Origin: Euglena gracilis
Lineage: Eukaryota > Euglenida > Euglenophyceae > Euglenales
Assembly (NCBI GenBank): GCA_039621445.1
Contig: CP154956.1
Span: forward strand, 50,021,302-50,085,301
Reading direction: 5' to 3'
DNA length: 64,000 bases
Each line of letters starts with the position of its first letter. The stretch's first letter is position 1. Of this stretch, positions 42,898 through 54,759 are shown piece after piece. The notes beneath the pieces were generated by a model. It did no database searches. It saw only the letters and a list, made by a program, of their open reading frames with translations, and was not told where the DNA came from. Both the position numbers and the translations under genes were made by a program.

Positions 42898-43146
42898 GGC
42901 GGCGGGCGGCGGCACCGCAGCGTTGCAACGCACCGTGTACCACACCGTTGCTCTCCTTTTCACCGTTGCACCATCTTCCCTGGGGTAAGGCGTGGCCTTT
43001 TGGGCTGCCCCCCCCCTCTTCATTCTTACCAACCACACACATACAACTTCTTTTTTTCGAAAACCAAATTGTTTCTTTCGTGTGGACCCCTTCTTTTTTA
43101 CTCACGTTTTTTAAAATCTCCCCCGAGATTTTTCTGAGTGGGGAAG

Positions 43147-43643
43147 TGTAAAGGGGTCCTAAACCAAAAATTGGCTGGGGTCGAAATTAACTGAAATTAC
43201 ATTTTTTGGTTTTCAGTCGAATTTAACCCAGGGAAAAGATTATTATGGTTCGGCTTGAAGGCCTGAATTCAATTTTTGACATTTTGCATGGCCGATTCTT
43301 TGAAATTTTCAAGACCGGCCGACCAGTTTTCCACAGTAGGATTTGTCATTTTCCCTAATTAACCTAAGAAGGTCCCCACACAAACCCACCAATTCCAAAC
43401 CCAATCTCACACACAGGGTTCTTATCCCACCCAATGCACTGGTGAACACCACAAAAATTTCAATTGTTTGTTCATGCAAGAACCAGAATTTGACAAAAAA
43501 AACTAATTTAAAGGTTCAATTGGAAAAGCCCAAGGACAAAAAGAAAAAGTTTTAACATTTTGACTTCGAAGCCCGGCAGCCGCCTCAACAAGAAGCCGAG
43601 ACAGAAGGATCCTCAAAAACTTCGAACCAAGGTCGGGGTTTCA
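43147..43643 (+). repeat. array LTR b (shared by units 1 and 2)
   Basis: Starts TGTAAAGGGG after the purine tract GAGTGGGGAAG and ends GGTTTCA. It serves as 3' LTR of unit 1 and 5' LTR of unit 2. Confidence 0.85.
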
Positions 43644-43948
43644 TGGAGGTCCTTCCCGGATCCTCCGGCCAGAGCGAGGCCGGCCATGCAGGTGAAGCAG
43701 AAGAAAGAGAAAGAAGAAAGACAAGAAACAACATTGAAGCTGAACATACAACCAACACATTGTTGAAGCTGCGCGGCATGGAAGCCCAGTGGACCTCAGC
43801 AGGCGGACACATACAACACACGACAATTGTGTGCCAGCATACAACCCCCAACCACAGCCCTAAGGCTGCTAAAGAACCCGAAGAAATGTGGGCATTCAGA
43901 AGTGTCAGGTGGGAGAATTTCAGTGCCACAATGCATTCCATCTGCTGA
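43643..43948 (+). CDS. gag-like ORF, array unit 2 (5' end broken)
   Basis: The ATG spans the LTR end and PBS (A of the LTR plus TGG of the PBS) and opens MEVLPGSSGQSEAGHAGEAE, colinear with residues after position 57 of the unit 1 protein. The LTR-encoded start is out of frame here because of one extra A at about 43500. Confidence 0.4.
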   Translation: MEVLPGSSGQSEAGHAGEAEERERRKTRNNIEAEHTTNTLLKLRGMEAQWTSAGGHIQHTTIVCQHTTPNHSPKAAKEPEEMWAFRSVRWENFSATMHSIC

Positions 43949-44454
43949 TTTTTCAGAAGGATTTTTCTTGCCAAATTTATTTGTTGCATCACCACATATT
44001 TTTCAGAAAAGTGAATTCCCAGCAGATTTTCATGGGTTACCACAAACTTTTTAGACCCCAGAAGGTTTTTCACAATCAACTTGTCCAATTTAAGCACAAA
44101 TTACGATGAGGACCCAGAATTTTCTAGAATTTTCTCAAGACTCCCCACAGTTTTTGCAAACGGCATTCATTTTCAGCAACATTTATTGGGGGGGCAGGGT
44201 CCCATTTACAAAGTGGCACGCATTTTCCCCCACAAAAAAACGCCGGCGTTGTCTCACCCAGGGATCTTTCAGTTTTCAAGTGAAAAGAGTGATTTTTTCT
44301 TTTCCCCGTCACATAAATTTCCTGTTGCTTTGGCAGATTTTCAACCAAAACGGTCGGAGATGGGTGACATCCTCCGTACGGGACAACTTTCCCTGGTGCC
44401 ACAGATTTTTGCTGTGGTTTTAACAGTTTTTTCAGCTAATCTTGTCGGAGATGG

Positions 44455-45454
44455 GTGGAATCCTCCGTACGGGAAATTTTTCCCTTTTGCCCCCCCCCCA
44501 GGCTGGGAGCGGGCACGGATCAGACTTTTTGGCTGGTGGAGGAGAAACGGGGAACTGTCCCCCTCACACAAATTTCAGCCCCCCCTGTGGAAATGGAGAT
44601 GGACGGGGGAAACAAAGACCCTAGGGAGGAACTTGCAAGGAGGAGAGTGCACGAAATAATTCAGTTTGAGGTTCTGGGCGTAGAATGTTTTCAATTTCCT
44701 TGGGGAAAGTTGGAAAAAACTTCAGATCCCCCAGATTCAAAAATGGAAACCGCTTTGGTCAAAGGTGATCAAACTTCAGCAGGATTCCATCCCAATTTAT
44801 CTTTGGACAACAGCGCCAAAAGGCAAGAACTTTTTGACGAGAAAATACCAGTTTTGTGTTTAGAAAACTCAAATCAAACGCCGTTTCAGGCAGTTTTGCT
44901 GAAAATTCAAGGATTTGTAGAAATTTCCACTTTGGTTATTGGGATTGAGCGAAGCTTTTCTCAATCGGAGGGTCTCGGAATTTTCAAACGGACACAATCC
45001 CAGTTCATTGCGGAAGGGTGTAAATGTGGACAGTTTTTTCCCCCTGCCCAGATCACTTGCCGAAAATTTTGTTTTCACACCCCGGGAAGGGAGACCCCCA
45101 ACCCCGGCGTCGCTGTGGTGGCGGCGTCCGGGGGCCCACTCCCCCACACCGCTGTGGTGGCGGTGCAGGGGGGCCCAGGAGTAAGCGCAACAAGCACAGC
45201 CCCACCCAGGAGCTATGGGTTGGGAACAAGCTATGGGTTGGGAGCTCGGTTGGGATTTCCTGAGAAGGATGGGTTGGGACCTGACGGGACGAAAAGGCGA
45301 ATCCCAGAGAGAGTGAGTGGGTTGGTTTTTCAAATTTTCAAATTTTCCCCCGTCGCTCCCTACTCGGGCAACCTAGTCCCAGAGGCAGGGGGAGCGGCTT
45401 TTTTGGGCAACAGTGCTGTAGTGGTGGTCTTGCCCAAAGGGGAGGAGCACCATA
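44455..45454 (+). CDS. unidentified protein, array unit 2 segment A
   Basis: Nearly identical to 38183-39184 in protein sequence. The frame stays open into segment B as far as 45690, supporting A-then-B as the original order. See unit 1 for the visible motifs. Confidence 0.45.
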
Positions 45455-45473
45455 AGGTGGTCTCTACCCCCTG

Positions 45474-47345
45474 TTGGCAAAGCCACACTTTGCACGTTCC
45501 AATTACCCAACCCACAACAGTTTTTACCCCCCTCACTCTGTTTTTTGTTTCCCCCAGAATGGTGGATTTTCCTTCCGTAAGGTTGGAAGTAACAGCATCA
45601 AAAACAATACTCCTTTTGAATGCCCCCCGCGAAGCGTGTTGGAATTTCCTGTTGAAACTCACGAAAAATTTCCACCTGTCATGGTCCTGATACAAACTTT
45701 GCTCACAGGGATGGGGACAGGGGTAGGGATGATGGGGGAAGGCACCGTTTTTTGTTGCCAGATTTCAATTTTCGTCGGTATCCCGTTCAGGGGCATGGTG
45801 GAAAAAGAGGCAAAACTCAACAAATTTTCAGGTCACGGGCCTGAATTTTCTCATCGTTGGCGGAATTTTGCACCAAAACTGTCCAGAGCTTCAACAACTT
45901 ATTTTGATGAATACTGGAAACATTTTGATACAGAATTTTTGACGATTCAGAAATTTGTCAAATCTCATGCTGACACCTGTCACGTGCTAAGACAGGAATT
46001 TCCCCAGATTTTTCACAAAGAAAGGAGGAATGAAAACCAGAACGAGGAAAAAGTCAGAAAGGAGTTGACAAGGGACAAAAACTCGCTTCTTTCACTAAAT
46101 GGGTGGTCAATTGGACAAAAATTGCTGTCTTCCTCCAGCGATTTTCACTTCCCCTCCGCTCAAATCATGGGAATGACTCAGGGATGCCTTGAACAAACGG
46201 AGGGGGGATGGAATTTAAAGGGCCAGGAGCCCCTCCCTAAAAAAAATTCAACCCCCCGTTTGGTTGGGAGTGACCAAATTCGTTCAAAAAAACGTGAAAC
46301 GAGAATTTTTCTCACAATTTCACCAGATATCCACCAGAAATGGGGGCATTGTCAAAAAAATCTTCAGAGGTGAAAGAAGCACCGCTCCCAAAACCCCAAC
46401 CACACAACCTGTGTATTCAGAGCACCGTGTAAGTGTTGTGGTGAGGTTGGGAAGAATGCCTCTAACTGTTGGACAAAATTTCTGGATGCAAAGCAGGCTC
46501 CCCCCTCACCCAGTTTTGGGTCCCATGTCCATGGGGGGGGGAGGACGAGTCATGGTGGGCGGGACGACCAATTTTTATGACAATAGTTGGGAAACTGCCC
46601 AAGAAAAAAGTGGTGACCAACGGTTCAGGGGCAGCACTTTTGTTCAAGTGCCCCCAGCGCAAAATTTGTTACAGAAAATATTTGCGCCACAGTCAAACAC
46701 AGTCAAACACTTTTGTGGACAAAGTCCAGCGAATTTTTGGGTCAAAAGTATCAAAGGCTTTGAAGATTTTTACGGGAACCAATTTTGGAGGGGGGTGGAC
46801 TTGACTTTTGCATCCGTGCTTCATACGAAAAATGGTCAAGACCCCTCGACGTGTGAATGAAAAAATTTGGAGTATGCCGATTCTTCCACAAAAATGACAC
46901 TTTCCAATACCCAATTTTTGCAACCCCGCAGAAGTTTATTAAACTTCCCCGAAACGGCCTTATCAGGGACCGTGAAATTTTGAAAGGGCTGATTTTTTGA
47001 ACGTTTATTTTTGTCAATGTAGTCCTTTTGACAACAAAAAGCCCACTTGTATTTGGGGAATGGTGGAGGGTTTTCCAAACCGTTTGTGTCCGGGTTTTTG
47101 GTGCAAGTTCACCATTCCCGGGACCCAAAGACATTTTCACCGTTTCGGTGGAAACATTTTTGGTGGGACGTCACATAAAAAATACGGAGTCCCAGATTTG
47201 GTCACTTTTCATGTAGACGGGAAAGAGGAAAGGCATATGCCAAAGGGGGAGGGTTTGGTGTTGGTCCCCCAGGGTACCCCCTCACGAATGACCCATGACG
47301 AAAGGGAATTTGGGATTTGGGTAAACCCCAGATTTTGGGAAACGG
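45474..47345 (+). pseudogene. unidentified protein, array unit 2 segment B
   Basis: Open frames 45474-46373, 46264-46860 and 46997-47473 overlap or follow each other with small shifts and together read as one protein. Charged helices (YFDEYWKHFDTEFLTIQKF, HVLRQEFPQIFHKERRNENQ), a VPPAQNLLQKIFA stretch, and a Trp/Phe/Gly-rich part (KKPTCIWGMVEGFPNRLC, HRFGGNIFGGTSHKKYG) are visible. I find no RT, DDE, protease or zinc-knuckle motif. With A and C it would exceed 1,100 residues. Confidence 0.45.
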
Positions 47346-47414
47346 ACGTGGAGGTGGACAATTTTCAGGTGGAAAAGGAAGAGGGGAGGCCTCATTTTTC
47401 CCAAGTGGAAAAAA

Positions 47415-48140
47415 GTGTTTTTTTTTCAATTTTCTTCCGCCCGTTTTGGGAAAGAGAAGGCAGAATGGGTTGAACGGTCGACCAATGAAAATTTTGAGTC
47501 TGCCGATTTTACCCAAGGCACAAAATCTGACGTTTTTATTGGGCAAGTGTGGGAGGTGGAATCTGTTCAATTTTACGGGTTGTGTTGTGTGGAAGAAAGG
47601 AATATAGTTGGAATGAACAAAATGGGGATGAGACCCACTCATTTGGAGGCGAGTGAGTGGGGTGTGTTTCAACGAAAAGTCGATGTGTTGTACCGACATA
47701 ATTTTCAGATGTTCAAAGGTGTTATTTACGGAGAGCAGGTTGAACCCAACCCCCCCTTCAAGGACGGTGTGCATCATTTTCTGAGAATTTTAGGGACGAA
47801 ACTTGCCCAGGCATTGGACATGGCCGACAATTTTGCCAGTGAGGCTCCCGTAGGTACCCCCCAAGGAATTCTGGGTTCGGAGGAACAATATTTGGAATGG
47901 CAAGGAGGTGAGAATTTCACAGATTTGGACTTGCTTTTTGAAAAGCAAAATGTGGACAGATTTTCCAAGTGCATTTTTATCACAAAAAGAGGTGCAAGTT
48001 TTGGGCCAAGATTTGAGAGATGGCCCGGGAGGGCACTGGTTGATGTGACCCCCCACAAAAACGGCCGTAAGTCACATTCCCGTTACGTTTGTGGGAAAAA
48101 TGATGAATTGTCATTGCGGCGAACCAATCCCGCGGTTTGA
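47415..48140 (+). CDS. unidentified protein, array unit 2 segment C
   Basis: A 241-codon open frame entered from segment B through an F-rich T-run (47420-47430), where a one-base shift occurs. Reads EKAEWVERSTNENFESADF, DVFIGQVWEVESVQFYGL and GVHHFLRILGTKLAQALD, and ends at 48138-48140. Continuous in this unit, broken in unit 1. Alpha/beta-like composition; no family recognised. Confidence 0.5.
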   Translation: MFFFQFSSARFGKEKAEWVERSTNENFESADFTQGTKSDVFIGQVWEVESVQFYGLCCVEERNIVGMNKMGMRPTHLEASEWGVFQRKVDVLYRHNFQMFKGVIYGEQVEPNPPFKDGVHHFLRILGTKLAQALDMADNFASEAPVGTPQGILGSEEQYLEWQGGENFTDLDLLFEKQNVDRFSKCIFITKRGASFGPRFERWPGRALVDVTPHKNGRKSHSRYVCGKNDELSLRRTNPAV

Positions 48141-48454
48141 GGGGTTGTTTTCGTTGTTTCCTATTTTTGGCATTTGGTCGCGACAAGCAACAGATCACGA
48201 AATTCAACAATCCCCCTCAACAGAAAAGCGCGCAACAATCAACAAAAAAGAGGGTAATTTTCTCCTTAAAGAGTGACTAAGCAAAAAACCCAAACAAAAA
48301 AATGGATCCCAACCAACAAAAACCAGGAGTTTGCTCCTCGAGGAACAAATTCCCTGATTTGAAGCTCTTATCAAACCCCCTGAAGCCTAACAACCAGATT
48401 TCTTGAACGACGGTTGGTCAAAAACGGTTCTCAAGAGTTGGAAGCGCAAAACCA

Positions 48455-48664
48455 ATGCCTAGGCCCCATTGTGGCTCGGCGTGCAACTTTCGAAGTTGCA
48501 ACCCGACCTGCCTTGGGTGCCCCGCAAAGTGTCATTCTAAGCATGACTGTCGTGTGGTGCGTGGGGATAAAATCCGCATACCATATTGTTATTCCACACA
48601 CGACCACACATACGCGGTACCGTGGACCGTGGCAGCGAAGGAGCGCGGAGCCGCACGGCATTAG
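48455..48664 (+). CDS. small Cys-rich peptide, array unit 2
   Basis: Counterpart of 42694-42897, with HCGSACNFRSCNPTCLGC. It gains one Cys (Tyr to Cys) and diverges after RIPYC. It lies about 280 bp before element 2. Confidence 0.35.
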   Translation: MPRPHCGSACNFRSCNPTCLGCPAKCHSKHDCRVVRGDKIRIPYCYSTHDHTYAVPWTVAAKERGAARH

Positions 48665-48738
48665 GCGGCGGGCGGCGGCACCGCACCGTTGCAACGCACC
48701 GTGTACCACACCGTTGCTCCCCTTTTCACCGTTGCACC

Positions 48739-49346
48739 TGTCGGCTGCCGCTGGCGTCGGCAGCCAAAAATTCCCCAAAGATACCCAAAAACCCCCGGTA
48801 GGAACCACCAAAGCAAGTCAACCGCCACGCGACTTGAATTGGAACCCCAGCAAATTTCAACAAGTACTTGAGAATTCGATTTGAGAATCAGAAAAGAAGA
48901 AACGTCATTTGGAGACTTAAAAAGCACAATGATCAATTCAATTGTCCAAGGAAGCCAAGGCATTCATGTCCACATTTTTGTTTCCTTGTCACAATTCACC
49001 TGAACTCAAAGGTACTCACCTATCCTCGCCAGCAGGTTTGTTGTGCTCTGCTGTGTGCTTCCAAGTAGGTGGGTTGGATTTGCTTTGTCCACCCTTTGGA
49101 CCAAAGTTGAGAAATGGGAAAAAACCAACAATGGAAACATAAAAAGATCCTACGCGGGGCAACTGGGGACCCCGGGTCGGGGGGGGCACACCTCACCCCC
49201 ATCACAGCCTGTTGTTTTACTGGAAAACGGGGCCCACTTTCACACAGGCCCTGGCCTGAGCCCACCAGGGCCGGAAAAGGGAAGTTGCGGCCCCAGCGAA
49301 AGCGGCGAAAGCCCCCCCCGGCGAGCAGGGTCCCGGACCCCCAACA
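48739..49346 (+). repeat. 5' LTR of element 2
   Basis: It contains GGCTGCCGCTGGCG-CGGCAGCC near the start, a small hairpin that is deleted (about 17 bp) in its own 3' LTR. Confidence 0.9.
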
Positions 49347-50096
49347 TGATACGCAGAGGTGGCTTCACTGACTCTGTCAGTGAAGAATTTTTTGATTCTG
49401 TTGATGACAAATCTCAACCTGAATTTCTTCCAGTTGTGGAAATTGTTCAGGGTTTGTTCCTGAAGGTTGGTGTTCTGTGGGCTTTAATTGTGGGTTCTCC
49501 TGAAGATCCAATGGAATGCACACAGAGAAGTTTGGAATGCAGAATTAATCACATTGAAAAAATTTGGCAGGGTTTGTCAAGTGAGCCTAGCCACTCAGAG
49601 GGACATGACACAGAAACAGATTTTTTGACTCGAAACTCAAAGTGGGTAATTAACAAGATTCAGTCCCTGAATGTTGATGGCGAGGCTCTGACGAAACACC
49701 TGAAAGAGGTGACAGATTCATTGGGAAAGGCAGAAGTGGAAATCGGAAGGTTGACCGAGCAAAAAAAAAGCGTTGGAACTGCAAATCGCTGAAAAGTTGC
49801 AGCCCAGTGAACTGAAATTACCAAGTCCAGAAAATTTTGTGCCTGTCAACCTGACTTCTGGACTTGTCACAAATTTGCAGCCGTCATCAGTGTCTTCTGA
49901 AAAATCTTCCTCGGATTTTGCCGCACAGCCAAGAAAATTCAGACAGACAAAAAAATTCTGGAGGCCTGCCAAAAACAGTTGGAATGACATTCAATTTTTG
50001 AGACCAAGTTGGTTCCAGGATTGGTGGGGTTGGGACTGGCATTTAAATCCCTGGAACAGCTGGGGGTGGTTTTCACCGCATCAGTGGTGGTGGTGA
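49346..50096 (+). pseudogene. gag-like coiled-coil protein of element 2
   Basis: The ATG is formed by the last LTR base and the first PBS bases (49346-49348) and opens MIRRGGFTDSVSEEFFDSVD. The same frame is also open upstream in the LTR but without an ATG. Helical segments follow (NKIQSLNVDGEALTKHLKEV, DSLGKAEVEIGRLTEQKK). A shift at an A8 run near 49769 leads to LELQIAEKLQPSELKLPSPE, SSVSSEKSSSDFAAQPRKF and a Trp-rich tail (DWWGWDWHLNPWNSWGWF). No zinc knuckle. Position and coiled coils suggest Gag. Confidence 0.5.
49347..49359 (+). promoter_or_regulatory. primer binding site of element 2
   Basis: TGATACGCAGAGG directly after the LTR. Compare TGGTAAGCAGAGG in the chromovirus and TGGTAGCTGAGG in element 1. 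Confidence 0.7.
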
Positions 50097-50159
50097 TTTT
50101 TCTTTCAGCACAGATCTAACCGCTGACTGGCACAGCACAGCACTTTACAGTGTCGAGTA

Positions 50160-50577
50160 AACCCCCCCCCCAAATATAAACCCCCCCCCAAATACAAAAC
50201 CCCCCCCAAATATAAAACCCCCCCTGAGGACCTTGAAATCCCGCCCGAATATAAAACCCCCCCTCCGGCGCGAAGCGCCGGGAAGGAAAAAATTTCGACA
50301 AAATCTCTCCCAAAGTTGTGATTTTTGGCAGATTTGGGACCAATTTTTGCCAAAAACATGTGAAAATTGCTCCTTCGCCCGAAAAATGTATTTTTTGGAC
50401 CTCCAAGGGTGGGCGTATTTGTGATTTGGGACCGAAAAGGTGACTACCGGAGCCCGCCGGGAAGTTGATTTTTCCGACCAAATATAAAACCCCCCCCAAA
50501 TATAAAACCCCCCCTCGGGGTCTTGAAATTTCCGCCCAAATATAAAACCGGGGGGGTTTTATATTTGGGGGGGGGTT
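50160..50577. mobile_element. C/G-rich MITE in element 2, TA target duplication
   Basis: A 418-bp insertion absent from element 1 (which reads straight through near 5968). Ends are inverted: AACCCCCCCC then AAATATAAA on the left, the complement on the right, flanked by TA (50158-50159 and 50578-50579). Subterminal tandem units CCCCCCC-AAATATAAAA occur on both sides, and the last 35 bp form their own hairpin. No ORF. The TA duplication and TIRs suggest mobilisation by a Tc1/mariner-type transposase. Confidence 0.8.
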
Positions 50578-50579
50578 TA

Positions 50580-53500
50580 TGTTTCTGTGGGTTGTTTTTT
50601 GTAATTGTTTTTTGATATGTTTTTCACAGTGGTCTGGTTTTGCAGGCAGATGTGCAATCAGCCAGAAGTTTAAATCTGGATTTTCAGTTCACAGAGTTTG
50701 GCTTATGGAAAAACTGCCAAGTCAAACATTTTGAATCTGGTTTCTGGGGTGCATGTTTTTCCCCACTTGCTTTCCACTTAAATGGAGACGCCCAGCCACA
50801 ATGCTTGGTATTTTTCTCCTAGTGTTCAGGCAGCCAGATCAATTATTTTCAGTTTCAGTTCCAGAGTTTTCAGTTTTCGGTTGCTGTCCCAAATGTCATT
50901 TTGGGTGGGGAACGTTGACATGTTCCACCATCCCAGACGGGGACAAATCACACATTTCAGGTTGGATTTTGGTTTGTATTTTTGCTGGTCCCTTTTGTCA
51001 CGGGACAGTTTTTCCAGTGAGAAACTTTACCCCCGGACAAGGACACATCTTGGAGAATCGGCACAGTTTTTTGGGATTTTTCAGTCCAGTTTCATTGCGG
51101 TTTTCGAATGTGGCAGCCCAGCAGTCCTGTGGCAGGTTATATCTGGGTTTTTTCCACGTCCTGAGGTAGGGGGAAGACCTCCAACGGACCACTCGTAACC
51201 AAAAAGTTTTTTTGAAAGAGCGCAAAGACGGGTTCCGAGGGTGGGGCTAGACCCAGGCAAGGAATAAACACCCCTGTGGTCACCCATCTAAGGGCTCAGG
51301 GAAGGTTTCAATTTTCAGTCCAAGTGGGAACCAAGGTGGATTAACCCAGGAGGAAAAGACACCCCCCGAGGAAAATTCATTTTTGGGCCCATCAGTGGCA
51401 TCATCATCATTCAGTTCAGTTTTCAGTGAAAAATCTGTTGATCTGTCGGTTGCACTTTATGTTGCATTTTTTTCGGCTGTGGAGTTTGCTTAAGGGAGAA
51501 ACACACAGGGCCCACGATGCAAAACTCCCAAAGGCAATTTTTGCAGTTTGAGGCTTGCTCACACAGTTTTCGTGTGACCCATTTGATGGATCATAATCAG
51601 ATTTTAAGTGCCGTTCTGTTTCAGAGTTCAGTGGCATTTCAGTGAGAGAATTCAGAAATCTGCCTTGTGTGTTGCCAGTGCTGAATTTGTGCGTGTGTGT
51701 TGCCTTGTCATGCAGGTGCAAGCAATCAATCACCGAGCAACGAGAATCAACAGAAGGAGCAAAACGGTCAATTATCAAGGATTTTGACTGAACTTATTGA
51801 ATTCAAGTATTTCAACAGTTTGCAAAGAAATGACTTCAAAGACTTGGGTTATGAACATCGGAATGAGATGGAGAACAGAACAATGACATTAATGAGACCC
51901 AAGCAATTGAATCACATGATTACGATTGTCATGATTACAATTGTGGATTGTTTATGGAATCACAGAATGGTGGATGTATTTATTTTACTCATGTGCTGTG
52001 AAGTTTATTGGCTGACCTCATCCATGGGCAGTGGCCCGATGCATGGCCAAAGCCCAGGTCCAGGCCGTTGGCTCCCACAGCGCTGAATCAGATTTTTCAT
52101 ATTTTTGGGTCTCAGGATTTTGCTTGTGGTTTGGAGCCGTTTTTTCTCCCCTCCTTGTGCAGCTGGGGGGGGGGGTGTTGAGGTTGGTGTGCTGGATCAA
52201 AATCAGTTTTGGCTTTGTGGTTGGAATCTTTGACTCAGAATTGGATACCCTGTGAGACGTTTGGGTGGGGACAGGAATGCATCATTTTGTGACCGTGACA
52301 GTTTTTGGTCACACCCCAGATTGTGACAGGGTTTGATGAAATTTCCGTTTTCCCCATTTTTTTTGTCAAGTGGGGATTTCAGTTTTGCAGATAGGAATTT
52401 TTAACCCGTGGCCCTCCCCACATTGGTTGACGGGGGGGGACTAAATTGTGAAGGCCCGTCCTTTGACATGTGTGAGATTCAGCCGGTTTGGATATTACGG
52501 CCCAGGTTTGTGATTTTTTTGTTTGGAGGCTGAGGCCAGATTGACCCCCATGGCCCCATGTGACTGGGGGGGGGGGGCAGCAAAAAATCGTTTTGGCTGA
52601 GAAAATTTGATTTGAATTTTCAGTATTTTTGAGTTTGCCATGTCATTTTACCATTTGACCCCCATTGCCCCCTGTGATTGGGGAGGGTGGCAGTGAACTT
52701 TAATTGGCAAGCCGAATTGGTTGGTTTCGGCTGTGAATTGGTTGTGCACAGGGTTGGGCTGGAATGGCCTGGCCCCTATGCAACGGTATGCTACTGGATG
52801 TTGCTTCTGTTGGGTTGGTTGCTCTCGGTTGGACTTTGTTTGTTGGATGTTGCAGATTGGAATTCTCGATATTAAGGGCTCTTGTAGACCCTGGATTTGT
52901 GGTTTGGACCCAGATTTTTGATTTTTTGAGGATTTTTTTGTTGCTGGAGGATTTTTATTCAAAGAGTTTGGAAAACGTGGGATTTTGATAATTTTTATGG
53001 TGGACGACAAAACGAGTTGGAGTTTTAAAACTCAGTTTTTTGATTCGGTTTGGACTATTGGATATTGGTCAAAGGCATTTTTTCATGCAACACAGCTTGG
53101 AGGCATCCGAACTCGGGGGGGGGGACCCTGGACTGGAGATGACCCCTCCTCCGTCCATAGGCCCTTTTGTGGGCCAATGAAAAAAAAGCCAGCCACGTGG
53201 GCACTAAAGCCCTGTGATATAGTGGCTGAGGGCCAAAGTGAAGCCCTGTTCTCTTTGCATTCAAAAAAAATCGATCGACCCAGTCATTTTCAGTTGGAAT
53301 GCATGACAAGGAAGTGAGCGTGCACACACACAAAACACACAACCGCACACGAACCCGCACACCCATCTGTACACTATTCCCCCATGTAACCGTCTCACCT
53401 TTACGCCTCACTGTTTGCTTTTTCTCACCATATCACCGTTTTACCCTTCTGTCCCGATTTGGAAAGGAATGCCTAGGTTTCTCTTTTTCTCTTCCCCACA

Positions 53501-53929
53501 CGATTCATTTTCTGAGGCACTGTTGGCCAAAGTCCTTGATTTTTTTGGGAAAAATCGAAATCGAATGAAGTCTCACATAAGCTGCCAAAAAAGACTTTCC
53601 GCAAGGAGGTAGCGTGGGACTTAGGCCTTGGGGTAGAGTGCTCAGAATTTTCAGATTTTGTGTCCAAAGTCCCGTTCCCCATTCTTGTCGGAGGAAAGGA
53701 GTGGGGGGGCTTCTCCCGTAGACCTGATTTTTCAGAGTCCCCCAAGGCGCCCGATATTATGGCTGGGGGAGGGGGGCACACTCGTAACACCGATTTTCAA
53801 CAACAAAAAAAGTGACAGGACCCGTTTCAGAAAAAAAACACAGAATTTCCCCCCAAAAAAAATTCAATTTCACTCTCCCCGTTTTTGTTCGGGGGGGGGA
53901 GGAGCAGAAAAACGGGTCCGACTAAGGTC
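50580..53929 (+). other. non-coding interior of element 2
   Basis: Colinear with 5970-9131 of element 1 with indels. No long frame and no enzyme motif. Short CACACA tract at about 53320-53370. Confidence 0.7.
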
Positions 53930-53942
53930 GCAAGGGAGGGGG
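53930..53942 (+). promoter_or_regulatory. polypurine tract of element 2
   Basis: GCAAGGGAGGGGG abuts the 3' LTR; GGTC precedes it, as in the chromovirus context. Confidence 0.75.
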
Positions 53943-54532
53943 TGTCGGCTGCCAAAATTCCCCAAAGATACCCAAAAACCCCCGGTAGGAACCACCAAAG
54001 CAAGTCAACCGCCACGCGACTTGAATTGGAACCCCAGCAAATTTCAAGAAGTATTTGAGAATTCGATTTGAGAATCAGAAAAGAAGAAAAGTCATTTGGA
54101 GACTTGAAGAGCAGAATGATCAATTCAATTGTCCAAGGAAGCCAAGGCATTCATTTCCACTTTTTTGTTTCCTTGTCACAATTCACCTGAACTCAAAGGT
54201 ACTCACCTATCCTCGCCAGCAGGTTTGTTGTGCTCTGCTGTGTGCTTCCAAGTAGGTGGGTTGCATTTGTCTTTGTCCACCCTTTGGATCAAAGTTGAGA
54301 AATGGGAAAAAACCAGCAATGAAAGAAAAAAAGATCCTACGCGGGGCAACTGGGGACCCCGGGTCGGGGGGGCACACCTCACCCCCATCACAGCCTGTTG
54401 TTTTACTGGAAAACGGGGCCCACTTTCACACAGGCCCTGGCCTGAGCCCACCAGGGCCGGAAAAGGGAAGTTGCGGCCCCAGCGAAAGCGGCGAAAGCCC
54501 CCCCGGGCGAGCAGGGTCCCGGACGCCCAACA
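53943..54532 (+). repeat. 3' LTR of element 2
   Basis: Starts TGTCGGCTGCC and ends CCCAACA, followed by CACC. Confidence 0.9.
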
Positions 54533-54759
54533 CACCATCTTCCCCTGGGGTGCGGTGTGGCCCTTTGGGCTGCCCCCCCCCACCGCCACTTTCACGGGCT
54601 AAGAGGTGGCCTTTTTGGGCGGCCCCCCCCTCGTCATTCTTACCAACCGCACACATACAACTTCTTTTTTTCGCAAACCAAATTGTTTCTTTCGTGTGGA
54701 CCCCTTCTTTTTACTCACGTTTTTTAAAATCTCCCCCGAGATTTTTCTGAGTGGGGGAG

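Larger units (their letters stand above)
48739..54532 (+). mobile_element. non-autonomous LTR retrotransposon, element 2
   Basis: LTRs 48739-49346 and 53943-54532 (TGTCGGCTGC...CCAACA) are flanked by CACC (48735-48738 and 54533-54536). Unit 1 of the array keeps the uninterrupted site at about 42961-42985 (GTTGCACCATCTTCC). The interior is colinear with element 1 plus a MITE. Gag-like frame only, so it depends on enzymes from elsewhere. Confidence 0.92.
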
